Source of the DNA: Pigoraptor vietnamica
Lineage: Eukaryota; Opisthokonta; Filasterea
DNA: 64,000 bases
Assembly (NCBI GenBank): GCA_943704525.1
Contig: CALSCQ010002627.1
Location: 1 to 64,000, forward strand
Direction of reading: 5' to 3'
This document shows positions 11,113 to 26,800 of this stretch, piece after piece; the stretch's first letter is position 1; each line of letters begins with the position of its first letter. Under the pieces are notes generated by a model, which was not told where the DNA came from, made no database searches, and was given only the letters and a program-made list of their open reading frames with translations. A program made the position numbers and the translations under genes.

Positions 11113-11556
11113 TATTCGTTCTTCGAAGAGAGTTCACGCTCGCTGGTCCTTGAGAGAAGGATGGAGTAGTAAATCGCAAGTCGATAAACTGCAGAACAGC
11201 TGAGAGCAAGGAAAAATTTTTTCAAGTGAAGTTGGCGCCACTGGGCACGTGCCCCGGTCAGCTGTTGATGTCTCCCTCAACACCATCGCACGCACGCAGC
11301 CCACCCCGCATAGACACAGACCACCCCTCTCGCAGGCGCAACCATCGAGCTGGGGGCGCTACCCCAACTGCCATCGAACTGCGTGTGCTATCCCACACTG
11401 CGTACTCTGCTTGTTGATCGGTGAGGGTGGCTTGCAGCGCCCCATCCGCCTGCCTCGCCGTCGGGGTAACGATAGTGCCTCGAGAGGGACGTAGCAGACT
11501 GCCTTCGAGAGGGACGTAGCAGACTGCCTTTGAGAGGGACGTAGCAGACGCAGAGG
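11113..11556. other. Promoter region shared by small gene and Arp6
   Basis: No gene is seen here. The stretch contains TTGGCGCCA at 11232-11240, a 12-base perfect palindrome GGGCACGTGCCC at 11243-11254, and a 25-base triplication next to the Arp6 start codon (annotated separately). Confidence 0.5.
11481..11549. repeat. 25-bp tandem triplication upstream of Arp6
   Basis: Three near-identical copies of a 25-base unit beginning cgagagggacgtagcagact start at 11481, 11506 and 11531. The last copy ends eight bases before the Arp6 ATG at 11557, so the array must lie in the 5' UTR or core promoter. Confidence 0.9.
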
Positions 11557-14541
11557 ATGCGGACGTTTGTGCTCGACAACGGCGGCAGCGCTGTGAAGGC
11601 GGGATGGGCGGGAGATGCCGCGCCGCGCATCATGCCAAACAGCGTGACGAAGGTGAAGAGCGCACGACGCGCGTTCATCGGCGACCAAGTCGACCAATGC
11701 AAGGACTGCTCGGGTCTGTTCTTCAAGCTGCCGGTGCAGAAGGTGCGCCCGCAGCCACGCGCGTCCGCTTGCCGTTGCGACTTTGACTCGGCGTCAATGG
11801 GACGTTTCACATCGGATGCACAGTGTTATGAAGAGAGGAGCTTCGAGTGGAAGGAGGGGATTGGAGGAGGGAGGGAATGTGGGAGCGCTCGCTGCCAGAG
11901 GGAGAGGATTGGGGGGAGGGAGGAAATGTGGGAGCGCTCGCGGAGAGGATTGGAGGTGGGAATGTGGGAGCCTCAGTGTTGCGCGCGCGGCTGTACTCAC
12001 GGCGTCGTGGCTCTGCAGGGCTATATTGTGAATTGGGACACACAGATGCAAATATGGGACTACGTCTTCAGCAAGGACGTGTGCAATGTGCGTGCCGCGC
12101 GTTTGTCCCCTCGCTTGATCTGGCCCTCGACGTGCACACTGAGCAGTACTTTGTGGTACACGAGTGTCTGTTGGCGGCATCGGTCGCTGTTGATTGTAAC
12201 GATGCCTGCTCGAATGGCAGGTCGATGCCGCGGACACGCGCCTGTTGCTCACCGAGCCGCCGTTCAACTTCAAGTCGGTCGCGCAGACGACGAACGAGGT
12301 CGTCTTTGAGGAGTACGGCTTTGCGTCGTGCAGCAGGAGACTTGGTGGGTCAGCTTGTGCTCATTGCCCCGGTCCCACGTGTGCGCGTCAGTTGCGCTTT
12401 GTATGCTGCTCTCCTCTCATCTCAAGAAACAAGATGCTCTCTCTGTGTGTACACGCACAGACCGTCAGCATATTATCGTTTCACTTTCCGTCGGTACTGC
12501 GCAAACTTGGTGGCTCACCGCACGTGCTCGCAGGTGTCAGCCTGGCCCTCATGGACGCCGCCGAAACGCGCGCCGTGTCCGACGACGGCGTCGCAGTGCC
12601 ATCGAGTGTTTCCACAGCGGCGAGTGTGGTGGTCGACTCGGGCTACTCGTTCACGCACGTCGCCCCGCACTGCGACGGCAAGAAGATTGTGCACGCGATA
12701 CGGAGGTACGACAACTCTGTGTGCGCCGAATGCGCGTTCGTACTGTTGCCGTTTCATGTCTGCATTAGCTGCGCCGGCCCTTGTTGGCCGTTCCCTGTGC
12801 TGACGTCGGCCTCTCCCTTCTCCGCCGTCACAGAATTGACGTGGGTGGCAAGCTCTTGACCAACTACCTCAAGGACATTGTCTCTTACAGGCGAGTTATC
12901 TAACTATAACTACGCGTTTGTGGAGGGACACAGGCGCAGGGATTGTGTGCGTTTGTCGTACTCGAGAGAAGATGCGGCCCACTGAGCACGTCGCATTTAT
13001 GCACGTGACTGATTCGGGGCAATCGCTGTCCGTGCGCGCGCAGGCAGCTGAATGTTATGGAGGAGACGCACGTCGTCAACCAGATGAAGGAGGACGCGTG
13101 CTTTGTGTCGCGCAACGCCATCGACGACCTCGTCATCGCCGCGTGGGTGCTGTTGCGCACATGCATGTGACTCTTCTGGGCGAGTTTGGCGGGTGCCTTG
13201 TGGTCCGATTGGTGGACGGGCCCATTGAGCTCCGCGTGTGTCTCTCGCAGCAAGCGCGGTGCAGAGAACACGATCGTGTGCGACTATGTCCTGCCGAACT
13301 ACACGCACATTCGACGCGGGTTTGTGCGGGTGCGTTATTATGTGCCGCTTTCGTTCCCTGTCGTGTGGTGACATCGCACGAAGGATTTGTGTTGCGAGCA
13401 ACGTGGGCCCCAATCGATTAACGTCCGTACGTCGGCATTTAACGCGCAGCAAATGGGCGGACCGCGGCGACCGGACGACACAGGCAACGAGCAGGTGAAT
13501 GGCATCTCGCGCTCTCATGGCGCTGCGCACGCTTTGTTACGAGTAACACACACGACGTGTAGTGCCATCCATGTCTTCTGTTTTGTTTCGCGGAGGTCCA
13601 TTGGCTGTTGTCGGGCCGAGTGGCTCGCATTTGCTCACACCCCGGATGGTCTTTTTCTGCGCAGGCCGTCGTGATGAATAACGAGCGCTTCATGGTACCG
13701 GAAGTGCTCTTCCACCCGTCCGACATTGGTGCGTGTCTTGAGCGGTCGCCGCATGACCGCACCTTCTGTCGCGTGCTTTCTTTATTTGTGCCACTCACTC
13801 TGCGCGCCTTCTGGTGTGTGCCAGGCATCGACCAAGGGGGCATTCCGGAGACCATCGTCGATTCTGTCCGCTCTGCGCACACCGGTGGGTTCTGCTTTTC
13901 ATTTTTTTTTGGTGCTTTGTGGCGTCAGTTAATTTATCTGTCGCCTAATGTGCCGCGGGTTTTTAACCCTCCTGCAGACCTCCACGAGACTATGTATGCG
14001 AACATCCTCCTCGTCGGCGGCAGCGCAATGTTCAAGGGATATGCGGAGCGAGTGTGGGTGCCAGCGGGGCGGTCCTGCAGCCGCAGTGTTCGTGTCCTAT
14101 GTGGCTGGCGATGTAAAAGTCAATGGGATGCTTCTGGAGCCGCAGTGTTCGTGTCCTGTGTGGCTCGCGTGCTTAGGCTCACACACTGCGTCGTCCCGCA
14201 GACAAGCGGATCTGCGGCAACTCGTGGACTCGGACTTCGCAGTGCGCGTGCACACGCCAGAGAAGTGGGTCACTGCTCGTGTTCTTCTCCTCACGCACGC
14301 AAGCCGCGCAATACGGCCTGGCACATGCATGCGCTCATATCCCATACGCACACACACCCCCGCACCCGACTGTTCCGTGCTAACAATTGGCTTTTGCCAT
14401 GCGCGCAGCCCCATTACCGCCATATGGCGCGGCGGGGCTCGCCTGGCGCAGTCGCCCGACTTTGCGCAGCGGTACGCCGTGACAAAGGCGCAGTACCAGG
14501 AGCACGGCCACGTGATATGCGACATCAAGTTTGCGCAGTAA
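11557..14541 (+). CDS. ARP6: Actin-related protein 6
   Basis: Nuclear actin-related protein, subunit of the SWR1/SRCAP remodeller that deposits H2A.Z. Thirteen exons join in phase: 11557-11742, 12019-12087, 12221-12344, 12534-12705, 12834-12890, 13044-13142, 13251-13329, 13450-13494, 13665-13728, 13825-13884, 13978-14053, 14202-14264, 14409-14541, for 408 residues (human 396). The N-terminus reads MRTFVLDNGGSAVKAGWAGD. Arp6-specific stretches follow: LPVQKGYIVNWDTQMQIWDY, VVDSGYSFTHVAPHC, RIDVGGKLLTNYLKDIVSYR, VVNQMKEDACFVS, TIVCDYVLPNY and NPITAIWRGGARLA. The intron after 12890 has a GC donor. Intron 1 holds a degenerate G-rich minisatellite (11858-11972). The intron after 14053 holds a 59-base direct duplication (from 14081). 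Confidence 0.96.
11858..11972. repeat. Degenerate minisatellite in Arp6 intron 1
   Basis: Three imperfect copies of a purine-rich unit of the form gattgg-(a/g)gg-gggaatgtgggagc, the first two followed by gctcgc. The copies differ by small indels. Confidence 0.8.
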
Positions 14542-15095
14542 AAGGCGCCCAAGTGCAATGGCGTCGTCGGATCAGTCGGGGTCCACGTGCACTGGCCGTT
14601 TGTGGTTCCAATGCAGCACTTGCGTCCATGTGGGAGGCTGCGCTGTGCTTGCTGTGCTTGCATGACGGAGGGGGTCGTGCATTGCACGGAGAGCATGCAT
14701 ATGGCAAAAATGGAGGCAGTATGTACAAACAAAGTAGCAACCCGCCGTGCGTTGTTTGGGATGGGCGAATGTGACGGAAAATTGGCAAGCCTGTAGTGTC
14801 CGGACAGTCTGCGGCCACCGTGCGGCACGACGACGGCGCAGACACTGAAACAAAACTGGCACAACACACACACACACACACACACACGCACGCACACACA
14901 CACACACGCACGGCATCGAAGTACGCGAGTATTGCGGGTTGGCATATAGGGCGAAATGCGGCAGTGAGGGCGTTTTGCTCCTATCGCGACGCTTTGCCGT
15001 AATCACAGCATCAGGTCATTGTGTTGATCCGCCAGCCCGCTCTCCTTTTCGTTCCGTGCGCGGGACTCAGGGCTTCCGTTGTGCACGGCGCGAAG
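14542..15095. other. Intergenic region between Arp6 and myotubularin
   Basis: No coding signal is seen. It holds a short CA/CG-CA repeat near 14866-14911, on the strand opposite to the intron GT runs, and presumably the Arp6 3' end and the myotubularin promoter. No TATA box is apparent. Confidence 0.5.
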
Positions 15096-18744
<3,649 letters not shown>

Positions 18745-19120
18745 ATTGTGATGCGATGACATGTGACCTTGCGCGTACATACAAACACACGACGCGCACA
18801 CATATAAGCTACGGCGGCAACACACGCGCACGGACAGATTTGTGTAGACAATATCCCGTTCTTTACTGTGACAATGGGAGCGCTGACTCAAGCAGCCACC
18901 GAGGCCCCGCCTGCGCTCACGGACAAGCGCAGGCATATGGACTGCAACGACACCGACGCCCAGCACAAGCAAGGCGGGACGCACGCAATCCATTCGGCAG
19001 AAGAAGGGCCAACGGCAGCCGCCCGCAGCGCTTTCTCAACAACAATAGGGCACATGGAGCAGAACGAGAGGCAACATAGCAAAGCGACGGCAGGCGCGAG
19101 CGAGAATCATCCGACGACCG
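18745..19120. other. Convergent 3' region, myotubularin / CHCHD2
   Basis: No gene is seen. It lies between two convergent stop codons and should carry both 3' UTRs. Small open frames here lack any family signal. Confidence 0.5.
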
Positions 19121-19849
19121 TTACTGGAGGCCTGTGTGAAAAAGAAGAATTAACAACGTGCGCTGCCATTCACAGACCCAGCAGCGTAACCACGAACGTC
19201 CTCGATAACAAAGGAAAGCCGTAATGCAGCGAATGCGAGCAAGACACCCACCGTGGTTGAGCTTGCACATGCGCAGGGCTTCGCTGAAGTTCTGGCAGAA
19301 CGAGATGTCGCTGCTTGCGCTCTGCACGCACTGCATAAACTGCTCCATCTCATAAGCGCACGGGCCCTGCTGCCCAGCGGGGGCCTGCGAGACAGGGGCG
19401 GCGGCGGGGGCGGCGGCGGGAGCGTCCGAGCGACCGCTAAACATGCCCGTGATGCCGGCACCAATCGTGTGGCCCTGTATGCCCACGAGGACGCCACGTC
19501 AGCCACTCAAGCAACACACCCCAACATTGTTCCGACGCAGAGTGAGGCAATGCACTCGAGCACAGTCAGACAAATAGAACACACGCACGCACGTAACACA
19601 AAAACAAGACAAGCAAAAACGTACCACAGCCGAGCCGACGGCAACACCGGCAGCAGTCGTGGCCATCTGCGCAAAGAGACCCGGCTGCTGGGGCTGCTGG
19701 TACATGGGCGCAGGCGGGTGGGCCTGCTGCGGCGCGGGAGGGTGCGCCGCTGCAGGGGCGGGCGCAGGGGCCGCGCGCGGAGGTGCCGCGGTGGCGACGG
19801 GGCGCGCGGGCGCGGCGGCCGGGGCGGAACGACGGGACGAGCGAGCCAT
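19121..19849 (-). CDS. CHCHD2: CHCHD2/MIX17-type mitochondrial twin CX9C protein
   Basis: Small intermembrane-space protein; relatives stabilise MICOS and respiratory chain function. Three exons (19625-19849, 19474 down to 19252, 19131 down to 19121) give 152 residues, against 151 in human CHCHD2. The N-terminus is Ala/Pro/Arg-rich. The family's hydrophobic hallmark follows ([20 protein letters not shown]), then [14 protein letters not shown]. The CHCH domain has two CX9C motifs ([11 protein letters not shown] and [11 protein letters not shown]). The last exon codes only the end of HGLQ and the stop, matching the NGLA-like end of the family. Import would rely on Mia40 oxidative folding plus the N-terminus. 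Confidence 0.95.
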
Positions 19850-20530
19850 TGTGTGTGTCTTTGGAAAATTAACGCAAAGATGCAAGGGAGAATGTGAGGG
19901 TGCTGTGCCAGAAGCGTCTGTGTGCTTTGAAGAGGCACTAGTCGTACAGCGCGTGTGCGAGATGCGTGAGTGTGCGCGTGTGTGCGTGCACGGTTCGTGG
20001 GTGTCATCGAAAACGGCCTAAGGCTCTCACATGGGTCATTATATTGCAGCGCACGGAAATCTGCCCACAATTGTTCGAGATTTTCAAATTATTTCCTCTG
20101 CGGAGTAAGGACCTTTTTGTCGGCGGTACACAAGCAAACGAGATCTCGGTAATATGATGTCATTTTGTTACAATTTTGTTACGCTACTCACGTGGCTTTC
20201 ACGTGCCTCGGGCCATTGAACTGCTTTACGCTCGAATTCTGCAACTATTTTCACCAATGTCAAATAAATTGTGCCGGGTGAGTCCGCACACCTTGCACGA
20301 GACGAGGTAAAATGTGGGTTCACATGCCGCCGTTCGTGCGTTCGTTATCTTCAACCCTCGACGCCCCTCTGCACACACAGTGCATAGGCGACGCTCTGCA
20401 GCATTTGATATCGGCGTGTGTGTAGTGGCACGTTGGATTCAAACCGGTGTCGCGGACGGGGAAGACTTAGTGTTGTGATTCTTGCGGTCGCGCATTTTGG
20501 CGCCACGTGTCGCGGTCGTCGTTGTTGAGA
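19850..20530. other. Divergent promoter region, CHCHD2 / DNAJC7
   Basis: No gene is seen. TTTTGGCGCC at 20495-20504 lies 27 bases before the DNAJC7 ATG. Two CACGTG boxes lie near 20190-20206. The tandem phrase attttgttacaattttgttac is near 20161-20181. Confidence 0.5.
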
Positions 20531-23396
20531 ATGGCGCAGATGGATACCGAAGAGCCCACCGACATGGAGGTCGACATGGTCCCTGCAGAAATGTCGCTCG
20601 AAGAGAAGACAGCGTGGGTACTGTGTGCATGCACCTGATCGGCAGCCGAGTTGTCCCGCGTAACACCTTTTGCGCTTCTGGTGTGTATCAGGCTGGCCGA
20701 GTCGCGGAAGGCCGCCGGCAACGACGCATACAAGAAGGGCGACTACCGTGCCGCAATTGAGAACTACACCGCCGCAATCGGTGAGAGATTATGAACCCGT
20801 CATTGAGTGTCATGGCCTGGATTGCAATTTGTAACGCTGACCTCGCGCGTGCAGAGCTGTTTCCGCACAACGCTGCGTTCTATGGCAACCGCTCTGCCGC
20901 GTACATGATGCTCGAGAAGTACGCCGAGGCATGCGAGGACGCGCGCGTGGCAATCTCCATCGACAGCAAGTTTGTGAAGGTAATTTGCGCGGGCGTGCTT
21001 GCTTGTCCGGCTTGATCGCTGAGTTGGTTACTGGAAAGCCTGGAGCTGACATCCCCTGCTGCGAATTAGGCGTATCTCCGCGCGGGCAAGTGCTCCCTTG
21101 CGCTCGGCAATGTTGCGGAGGCGAAGCGGTATTATGCGGCGGCTGTGGAACTCGAGCCGCACAATGCAGATGCTGCCAAAGAGGTTGGTGCCCTTCAGTC
21201 TCTGTCGCCTCGTTGAGCGCTGTTGTCGAGCGAGAGCGTGTGTGTTGTGGGCATCGCGCTGAGCCTGCGCTGATATGTCGCGCCCGCAGTGCCAGACGGT
21301 GAACATTGTCGACCAGCGGTTTCAGCGGGCGGTGAATGCGGCGCAGCAGGGCGAGTACGACACGGCCGTCATGAACCTCGAAATCTGCCTCGAGTACGCG
21401 CCCGCCGCCGCCAACTTCAAGCTCCTCCGCGCGCGCGCGCTCATCAAGCTCAAGAAGTACGACGAGGCCTCACGCGCTGCAAGGTAGGCACGTCCGTTTG
21501 TCGTCACATGTTGTGGAGAGTAGCCACTTGTTTGTCTGCGGTCCACGGCACACAGATTGTTCAATGGTTGCGTGTGGCGATGCACTGACCGCTTGGGACT
21601 GTGCCGTTTGCAGCGAGGTGCTTATGGTCGACCAGTTCAATTCGGACGCGCTCTATGTCCGAGGGCTGGCGCTCTACTACGAGGGCAACGCAGAGCAGGC
21701 CAAAAACCACTTTATGCGAGCGCTCCGCGTCGATTCCGATCACGAGGAGTCCAGACAGCAGCTCAAGGTGGGGCGCCGCGTCCGCTTGTGGCCTTTGATG
21801 TGCGGCCTGCGCTTGCGTCGCGTGCTGTGTGTGTGTGTGTCTGTGACTTATGGTTTGTGTGTGCGCGCGTGTCTGTGTGTGCGAGCAGAAGGCCAAGTTG
21901 CTCGAGACGGAGAAGCAAAACGGCAACGCGGCGTTCACGAGCGGGCGGTTCCAGGAGGCGTACGACATTTATTCGGCCGCGCTCCAAATCGACCCCGACA
22001 ACGTCAACATCAATTCGAAGTTGTACCTCAACAGGGCCATTGCGGGCGCCAAGGTGAGCCGAGAATTCCGTTGTACACGGTGTGGTTGTGATGCTTGTGC
22101 AGTGTGCATTTTTGCGTGTGTGCGCGGGCCTGGGTTTATACGGCCCAAGCGCGTTGTTGGTCTGCCTCAGCAAAGCTAATCCGGCTTTGCCTCTTTTTCC
22201 CGCGTGCACAGCTCAACAGGCTCACGGATGCTATCCAAGACTGCACACTGGCGCTTGAGCTCGACCCCGGCTACGTAAAGGCGCTGGCCAAGCGCGCCGA
22301 GTGCTACCGAGCACTCGAAAAGTGGGACGAACTTGTGAACGACTACGAGAAGCTCACGAAGATGGACGCCGGCAATAGGGGTGCGTTGGAGATATCAGCT
22401 CGCACAGTTTATGGGCAGTTGCTAATGGCCTCTGGGCGTCGACTCTTGTACCTCGTGTGGTGCTGCTTGAGTGCACGCCCGTTGAACCATGTGGTTGTTT
22501 CTTGAGCACGCGCTGTGTCGTTTCTTACCGCCGTGTTTGCCCGTAGAGTACTCGCGGTTGCTGAAGGAGGCGAAGCTGGAGCTCAAAAAGTCGAAGCGGA
22601 AGGACTATTACAAGATCCTCGAGGTGTCGAAGGACGCGAACGAGGATGAGGTGAAGAAGGCGTACCGCAAGCTCGCCCTCAAGTACCACCCCGACAAGAA
22701 CAGCGACAGCGAGGAGTCGAAGCGCGAGGCGGAGGTCCGCTTCAAGGAGGTCGGCGAGGCGTACGCCGTGCTCTCGGATCCCAACAAGAAGGCGCGCTAC
22801 GATTCCGGGCAGGACTTGGAGGAGAGCGGCGGCTTTGGCGATGGCATGGACGGTGGGTTTGTGGAGCGATGTTTACGTGAAATGGTCCCCTGTCCTCCCT
22901 CTTCCTCTCTCATTCTTTCATGCACTACGCGTTCTGCGCAACTGATCTCCCCCTCTCTTTGCTTCGTTTGGCCTCAGGGGTGGACGTCAACGAGATTTTC
23001 CAGATGTTCTTCAACGGCGGCATGGGGGGCATGGGCGGTTTCGGCGGTTTCGGCGGAATGGGCGGAATGGGCGGAATGGGCGGCTATGGGATGGGAGGGA
23101 TGCCCGGCGGCGGCCGCAGGCGCAGTGGGTGTCGGCCGCGTGTTGCGTGGGAGGATTGTTGTTTGCGTGGTGGAGGGCCCTTTCTTGTGCCTTGTGCCCA
23201 AGCACCTTTGTCAGACATTTCCCGCTGTTTTTTTTACTATTTTTTTTTCTGCCCACACCTCGCTCACCGTTCCTCTTTCCGTTCCTTCCCCGCGCCAATA
23301 GGCTCCGGTCGCCAGCACCACGGCCACGGCCATAGCCACCGGGGAAGCCAAGGCCACGGCCACAGCCACGCCGGCGGGTACTATGACGACTATTAG
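20531..23396 (+). CDS. DNAJC7: TPR and J-domain co-chaperone, DNAJC7/TPR2 type
   Basis: Co-chaperone that hands clients between Hsp90 and Hsp70: TPR units bind the chaperone tails and the J domain stimulates Hsp70 ATPase. Eleven exons join in phase (20531-20613, 20692-20780, 20855-20979, 21070-21183, 21290-21483, 21614-21767, 21889-22053, 22212-22380, 22547-22852, 22978-23124, 23302-23396), giving 546 residues (human about 494). TPR repeats run from [20 protein letters not shown] to [18 protein letters not shown], in three blocks as in the family. The J domain ([20 protein letters not shown]) has the HPD motif (KYHPDKN). The C-terminus adds a Gly/Met/Phe-rich stretch with GGMGG repeats and a His/Gly-rich end (GHGHSH repeats, YYDDY), somewhat like class B J proteins and possibly a metal binder. 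Confidence 0.94.
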
Positions 23397-23897
23397 GGGC
23401 TTTGCGAATTCGCCGCGCCCGGATGTGCGTCGTGTTGGTCTTCTCCCTGTGTTTTCGGCAGCCTTCGCCCTAGTTTGTCGCTTGGGTGCTCGCGTGCTGG
23501 CCACTGAGGGATGGACAATGGCGTGTGCTTAGTGTTAGGCCGCGTGTGCGCTTGCGTGGCTGCGTCTGTCTCTGCGTCCCGCCGCTGCGTCCGCGTGTCT
23601 GGTGTTGCGTGGCGCGCGCTCCGCCGCTGATGTTTAATTACATCGTCATTCACGGGACACACTGAGCGCCGTTCCATTGCAAGTCTGGTCTAAGGCCCCA
23701 ATTTTCTAAGCTCGACGAGCGGGCGATCGCCACACCATGAAATTGAAACCGCAAACAAAAATCCGTCGCGACTGCAAGTCGAGTCAAACGCACAATCCCA
23801 CCGCCAAAAAAAAAAAAAGAAAGGAAGAAAGGAGAAATTCCGGTGTGCTCTTCGCGCACGAGCACTACGAGATACAAACGTGAGCAACAATTCACTT
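23397..23897. other. Convergent 3' region, DNAJC7 / PIG-O
   Basis: No gene is seen between the two convergent stop codons. An A-rich tract near 23805-23824 (plus strand) may be part of the PIG-O 3' UTR. Confidence 0.5.
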
Positions 23898-26800
23898 TCA
23901 TTTCGGCGCCGACAGCACGCGCGGTTGCGACTGCGCACCGCCGATCCGGCCAGCGATGCTCGCCACCCAGCGCCTCGCCGCGCCATCGCACAGTTCCATC
24001 AGCGCAACGGCCAAGAGTGCGCCGACGTCTACGACGACAAGAGCAAGCGCGGAGAACACAAAGTTTGGCGCGAATATCTTCCACACCATGAGGTGCCGCC
24101 TGTGAAGCAGGCCTGCGACAGCGCTTCCCGCGACCCACACGGCATGGCAGGCGCACGCGACCACGGGGGCGCGAACAGCCGCCGCCCAAAAGGGACCCTC
24201 GCGTCCCTCGCTCCGCTCCCGCGCAATGCGATACTCCCCCTCGCCGTCCGACGGGTTCGCATCGCCGATGGTTGTTTCCGCGATGAGCGACAGCAGCGGA
24301 GAGGCGAGGGCGACCAGCAGCTGCGGCCAGAATGTGTCGACAAGGACGAGGATTGCCGGTCCCACGCGGCTGCCGTCGCTCCCGGCGAAGCCCTCAAAGG
24401 CTGCCGACCACCGAATCGCCGCAAGCGCCGGCTGATGCCCCGTCGCATAGAACGCGCACGAGGCCACAAGCACCGCCAAAACGACAACCGACGCCGATGC
24501 ACTTTGCCGCCGATCGACGTCAAACGCCTCGACAGGGATTGCGTCCGCCGCAGACGCAGCGATGGTCGCCGTCTCGCCCACGCCAGGCGTCGATGGGCTC
24601 CCGTGACCTCGCTTGCCGGCGACGGGCTTACCGTTGGCACCCACGGACGCGCCCTCTGACGCGCGCAAGGCCGCTGAGAGCTCGCCAATGCGGCGCTGCG
24701 ACGCCATGTAGAAGGCCACCTCCCCGAGCGGCGCGGCGGCAATACGAACCAACGCGGCGCACACCCACACGATCGCAGTTGGCAGCACGCGGTCTCTGCC
24801 CATCAAAAGCACAACCACAGGCACCAGCAAGCCCGCGGCGCCGAGCGCGGCGGACGAAAACACGGTGCGGAGGCCGTGCACCACCGCGCGACCGGGCTGC
24901 TGCGCGGCCACAGAGGCGCTGTTGTCCTCCACCGCCGTCGACGGAAACGCAAAGAGTAGTACTGCGCCGACAAACGCCATTGCATAGAGTGCGCGCGGGT
25001 ATATCAGGCGAATCCATCCGGGAGTGCCGCCGGCGACGGGCAACGAGGCGTGCGTCCAGTAGGCGAGAATAGCGGCCATCGCGGCCCACGGAAAGGCGCC
25101 GTAGAAGCGCCCAAAGGGTCCGCCGACATTCATCGACGCCGACGACGGCCACTTGGGCGCGAAAAGAAGCACCGCCGCAAGCGCCGTGTGCACGGAGAGG
25201 TCTCCAAACCACGTGCCTGACGAAGAGAGGGCATCGGCCGACGGCTTTGAAGAAGAAGACGAAGCACGGCCCCCATCGCGGGCGACGAGGCACCTGTGCT
25301 GCTCCTCACGGCACATCCAGAACAGCGGCAGTACGCGCAGGCACACGGCAATCCCAAAGAAAAGCAGGAGGACCACACGCAGTCGCGGTCGCAGGGTGCG
25401 TGCGACGGCCACTGCGTCGCCGCGGGCGGAGGGCGAGGAACTCACGTCTTCTGCCGCTGCGCAAATCAGAAACGCCGCGTGCGCCACAATTGCGCTCATG
25501 GCCAAAAAGTGCGCGACCGAGTCGTCCGCCACGACAAAGCTGTTCGAAGCAAAACCTACTGCTCGAACCGCGACCATGGCGCAGCAGGCCGCTGCGAGTG
25601 ACGTCGATATGGGCGCCGCGCGAATGGACAAAAGGCCGGCGACACCGCGCACGAGGTCCATAATGCCGTTTCGATCGGGCGAGGCGGACGAGCGGACGAT
25701 TGGTAAGAGTGCGGACGCGAAAGGGCAGACGAAGAGGGCAAGCAAGCTGCACCCGCGTGCGAAGTCAGATGCCACGGCGACCAGAGGCCCCGACAGTTGG
25801 CCCGTTAGAGCCATTGCCAGCGCTTGCACAACCGCCGCGACCGCAAAGCCGAGTGCGGCACCGGTGAGCGCGTGCGTGCGTGAGGGCAGCGACAGGCCCA
25901 CAACGGCCATCCACGACGCGCACACGCCCGCGCACGCGACGGACAGCGCCAGCACAGCGATGCCCATAGCCATCGACGGAACGCTGAACATGGCCCACGC
26001 TTCCACAAACCGCCGGCGCACGGAGCGCACGTAGCGAATGTAACTGGCAGCGGCCTCGCGCGCATTCCTTTCTCTGGACTCCGACCCAGGGGGTGCAGCC
26101 GCGGCCGCCGCGTGCAATTCCGTCGCACGCGCAAGCTCCGGATCACGCGACTGCGCCGCACCGTCCGACCAGCCAGCCGCCGCAGCGTACGTGTGCGCAT
26201 ACCTCTCGACCTGCAGCGCATTGACGCCGAGCCAGTCAACAGACGCCGAAAGCGCTTCGGCCTCGTGTGCGGACGCCGTGGAAAGCAGTTCGGGAAGAAC
26301 GGCGGCCCCTATGTTGCCAAAGGGAATAGGCACGCCGAGCACGGCCGCAAGCGTTGGGACGAGATCAATCTGCGCGACCGACCGCACCCTCTCGCCGGTT
26401 TGCGGAGGCCCTCCCACGGCGTCATAGTCTTCGGCGCTGGCGATGGTGTCCAACAGACCACCCGCGCTTGCGAAGCCGCGCTTTGAGATGGCCACGAGCG
26501 CCGCGTGCGTTTCGAGGGGCGAATCGCCGCCGTGATCGCCGTCGGGGGTCATGCCGTGGTCGCCCAGAACGAGAAGGAGATCCCTCTCTCCCATGTGTGC
26601 GTGCACGCGTGCGACGAGCGCGTCCACCTGCGCGAGCTTCGCGGCCATCGCCGGATGGTTCGGCCCGTAGCGGTGCCCACAGTGGTCGACCCCGAGCATG
26701 TGCGCAACGGCAACATCCCACTCTCCCACCGCAGCCAGCTCGGAAAAGATGTGCTTCTCCACGCCAGCATCCACCGTGTGGAGGTCATGCACATCGAACG

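Noticed and set aside
24332-25072. Plus-strand frames of 240-290 codons over PIG-O
   Set aside because: Antisense shadows of a confidently recognised gene, with basic low-complexity sequence.
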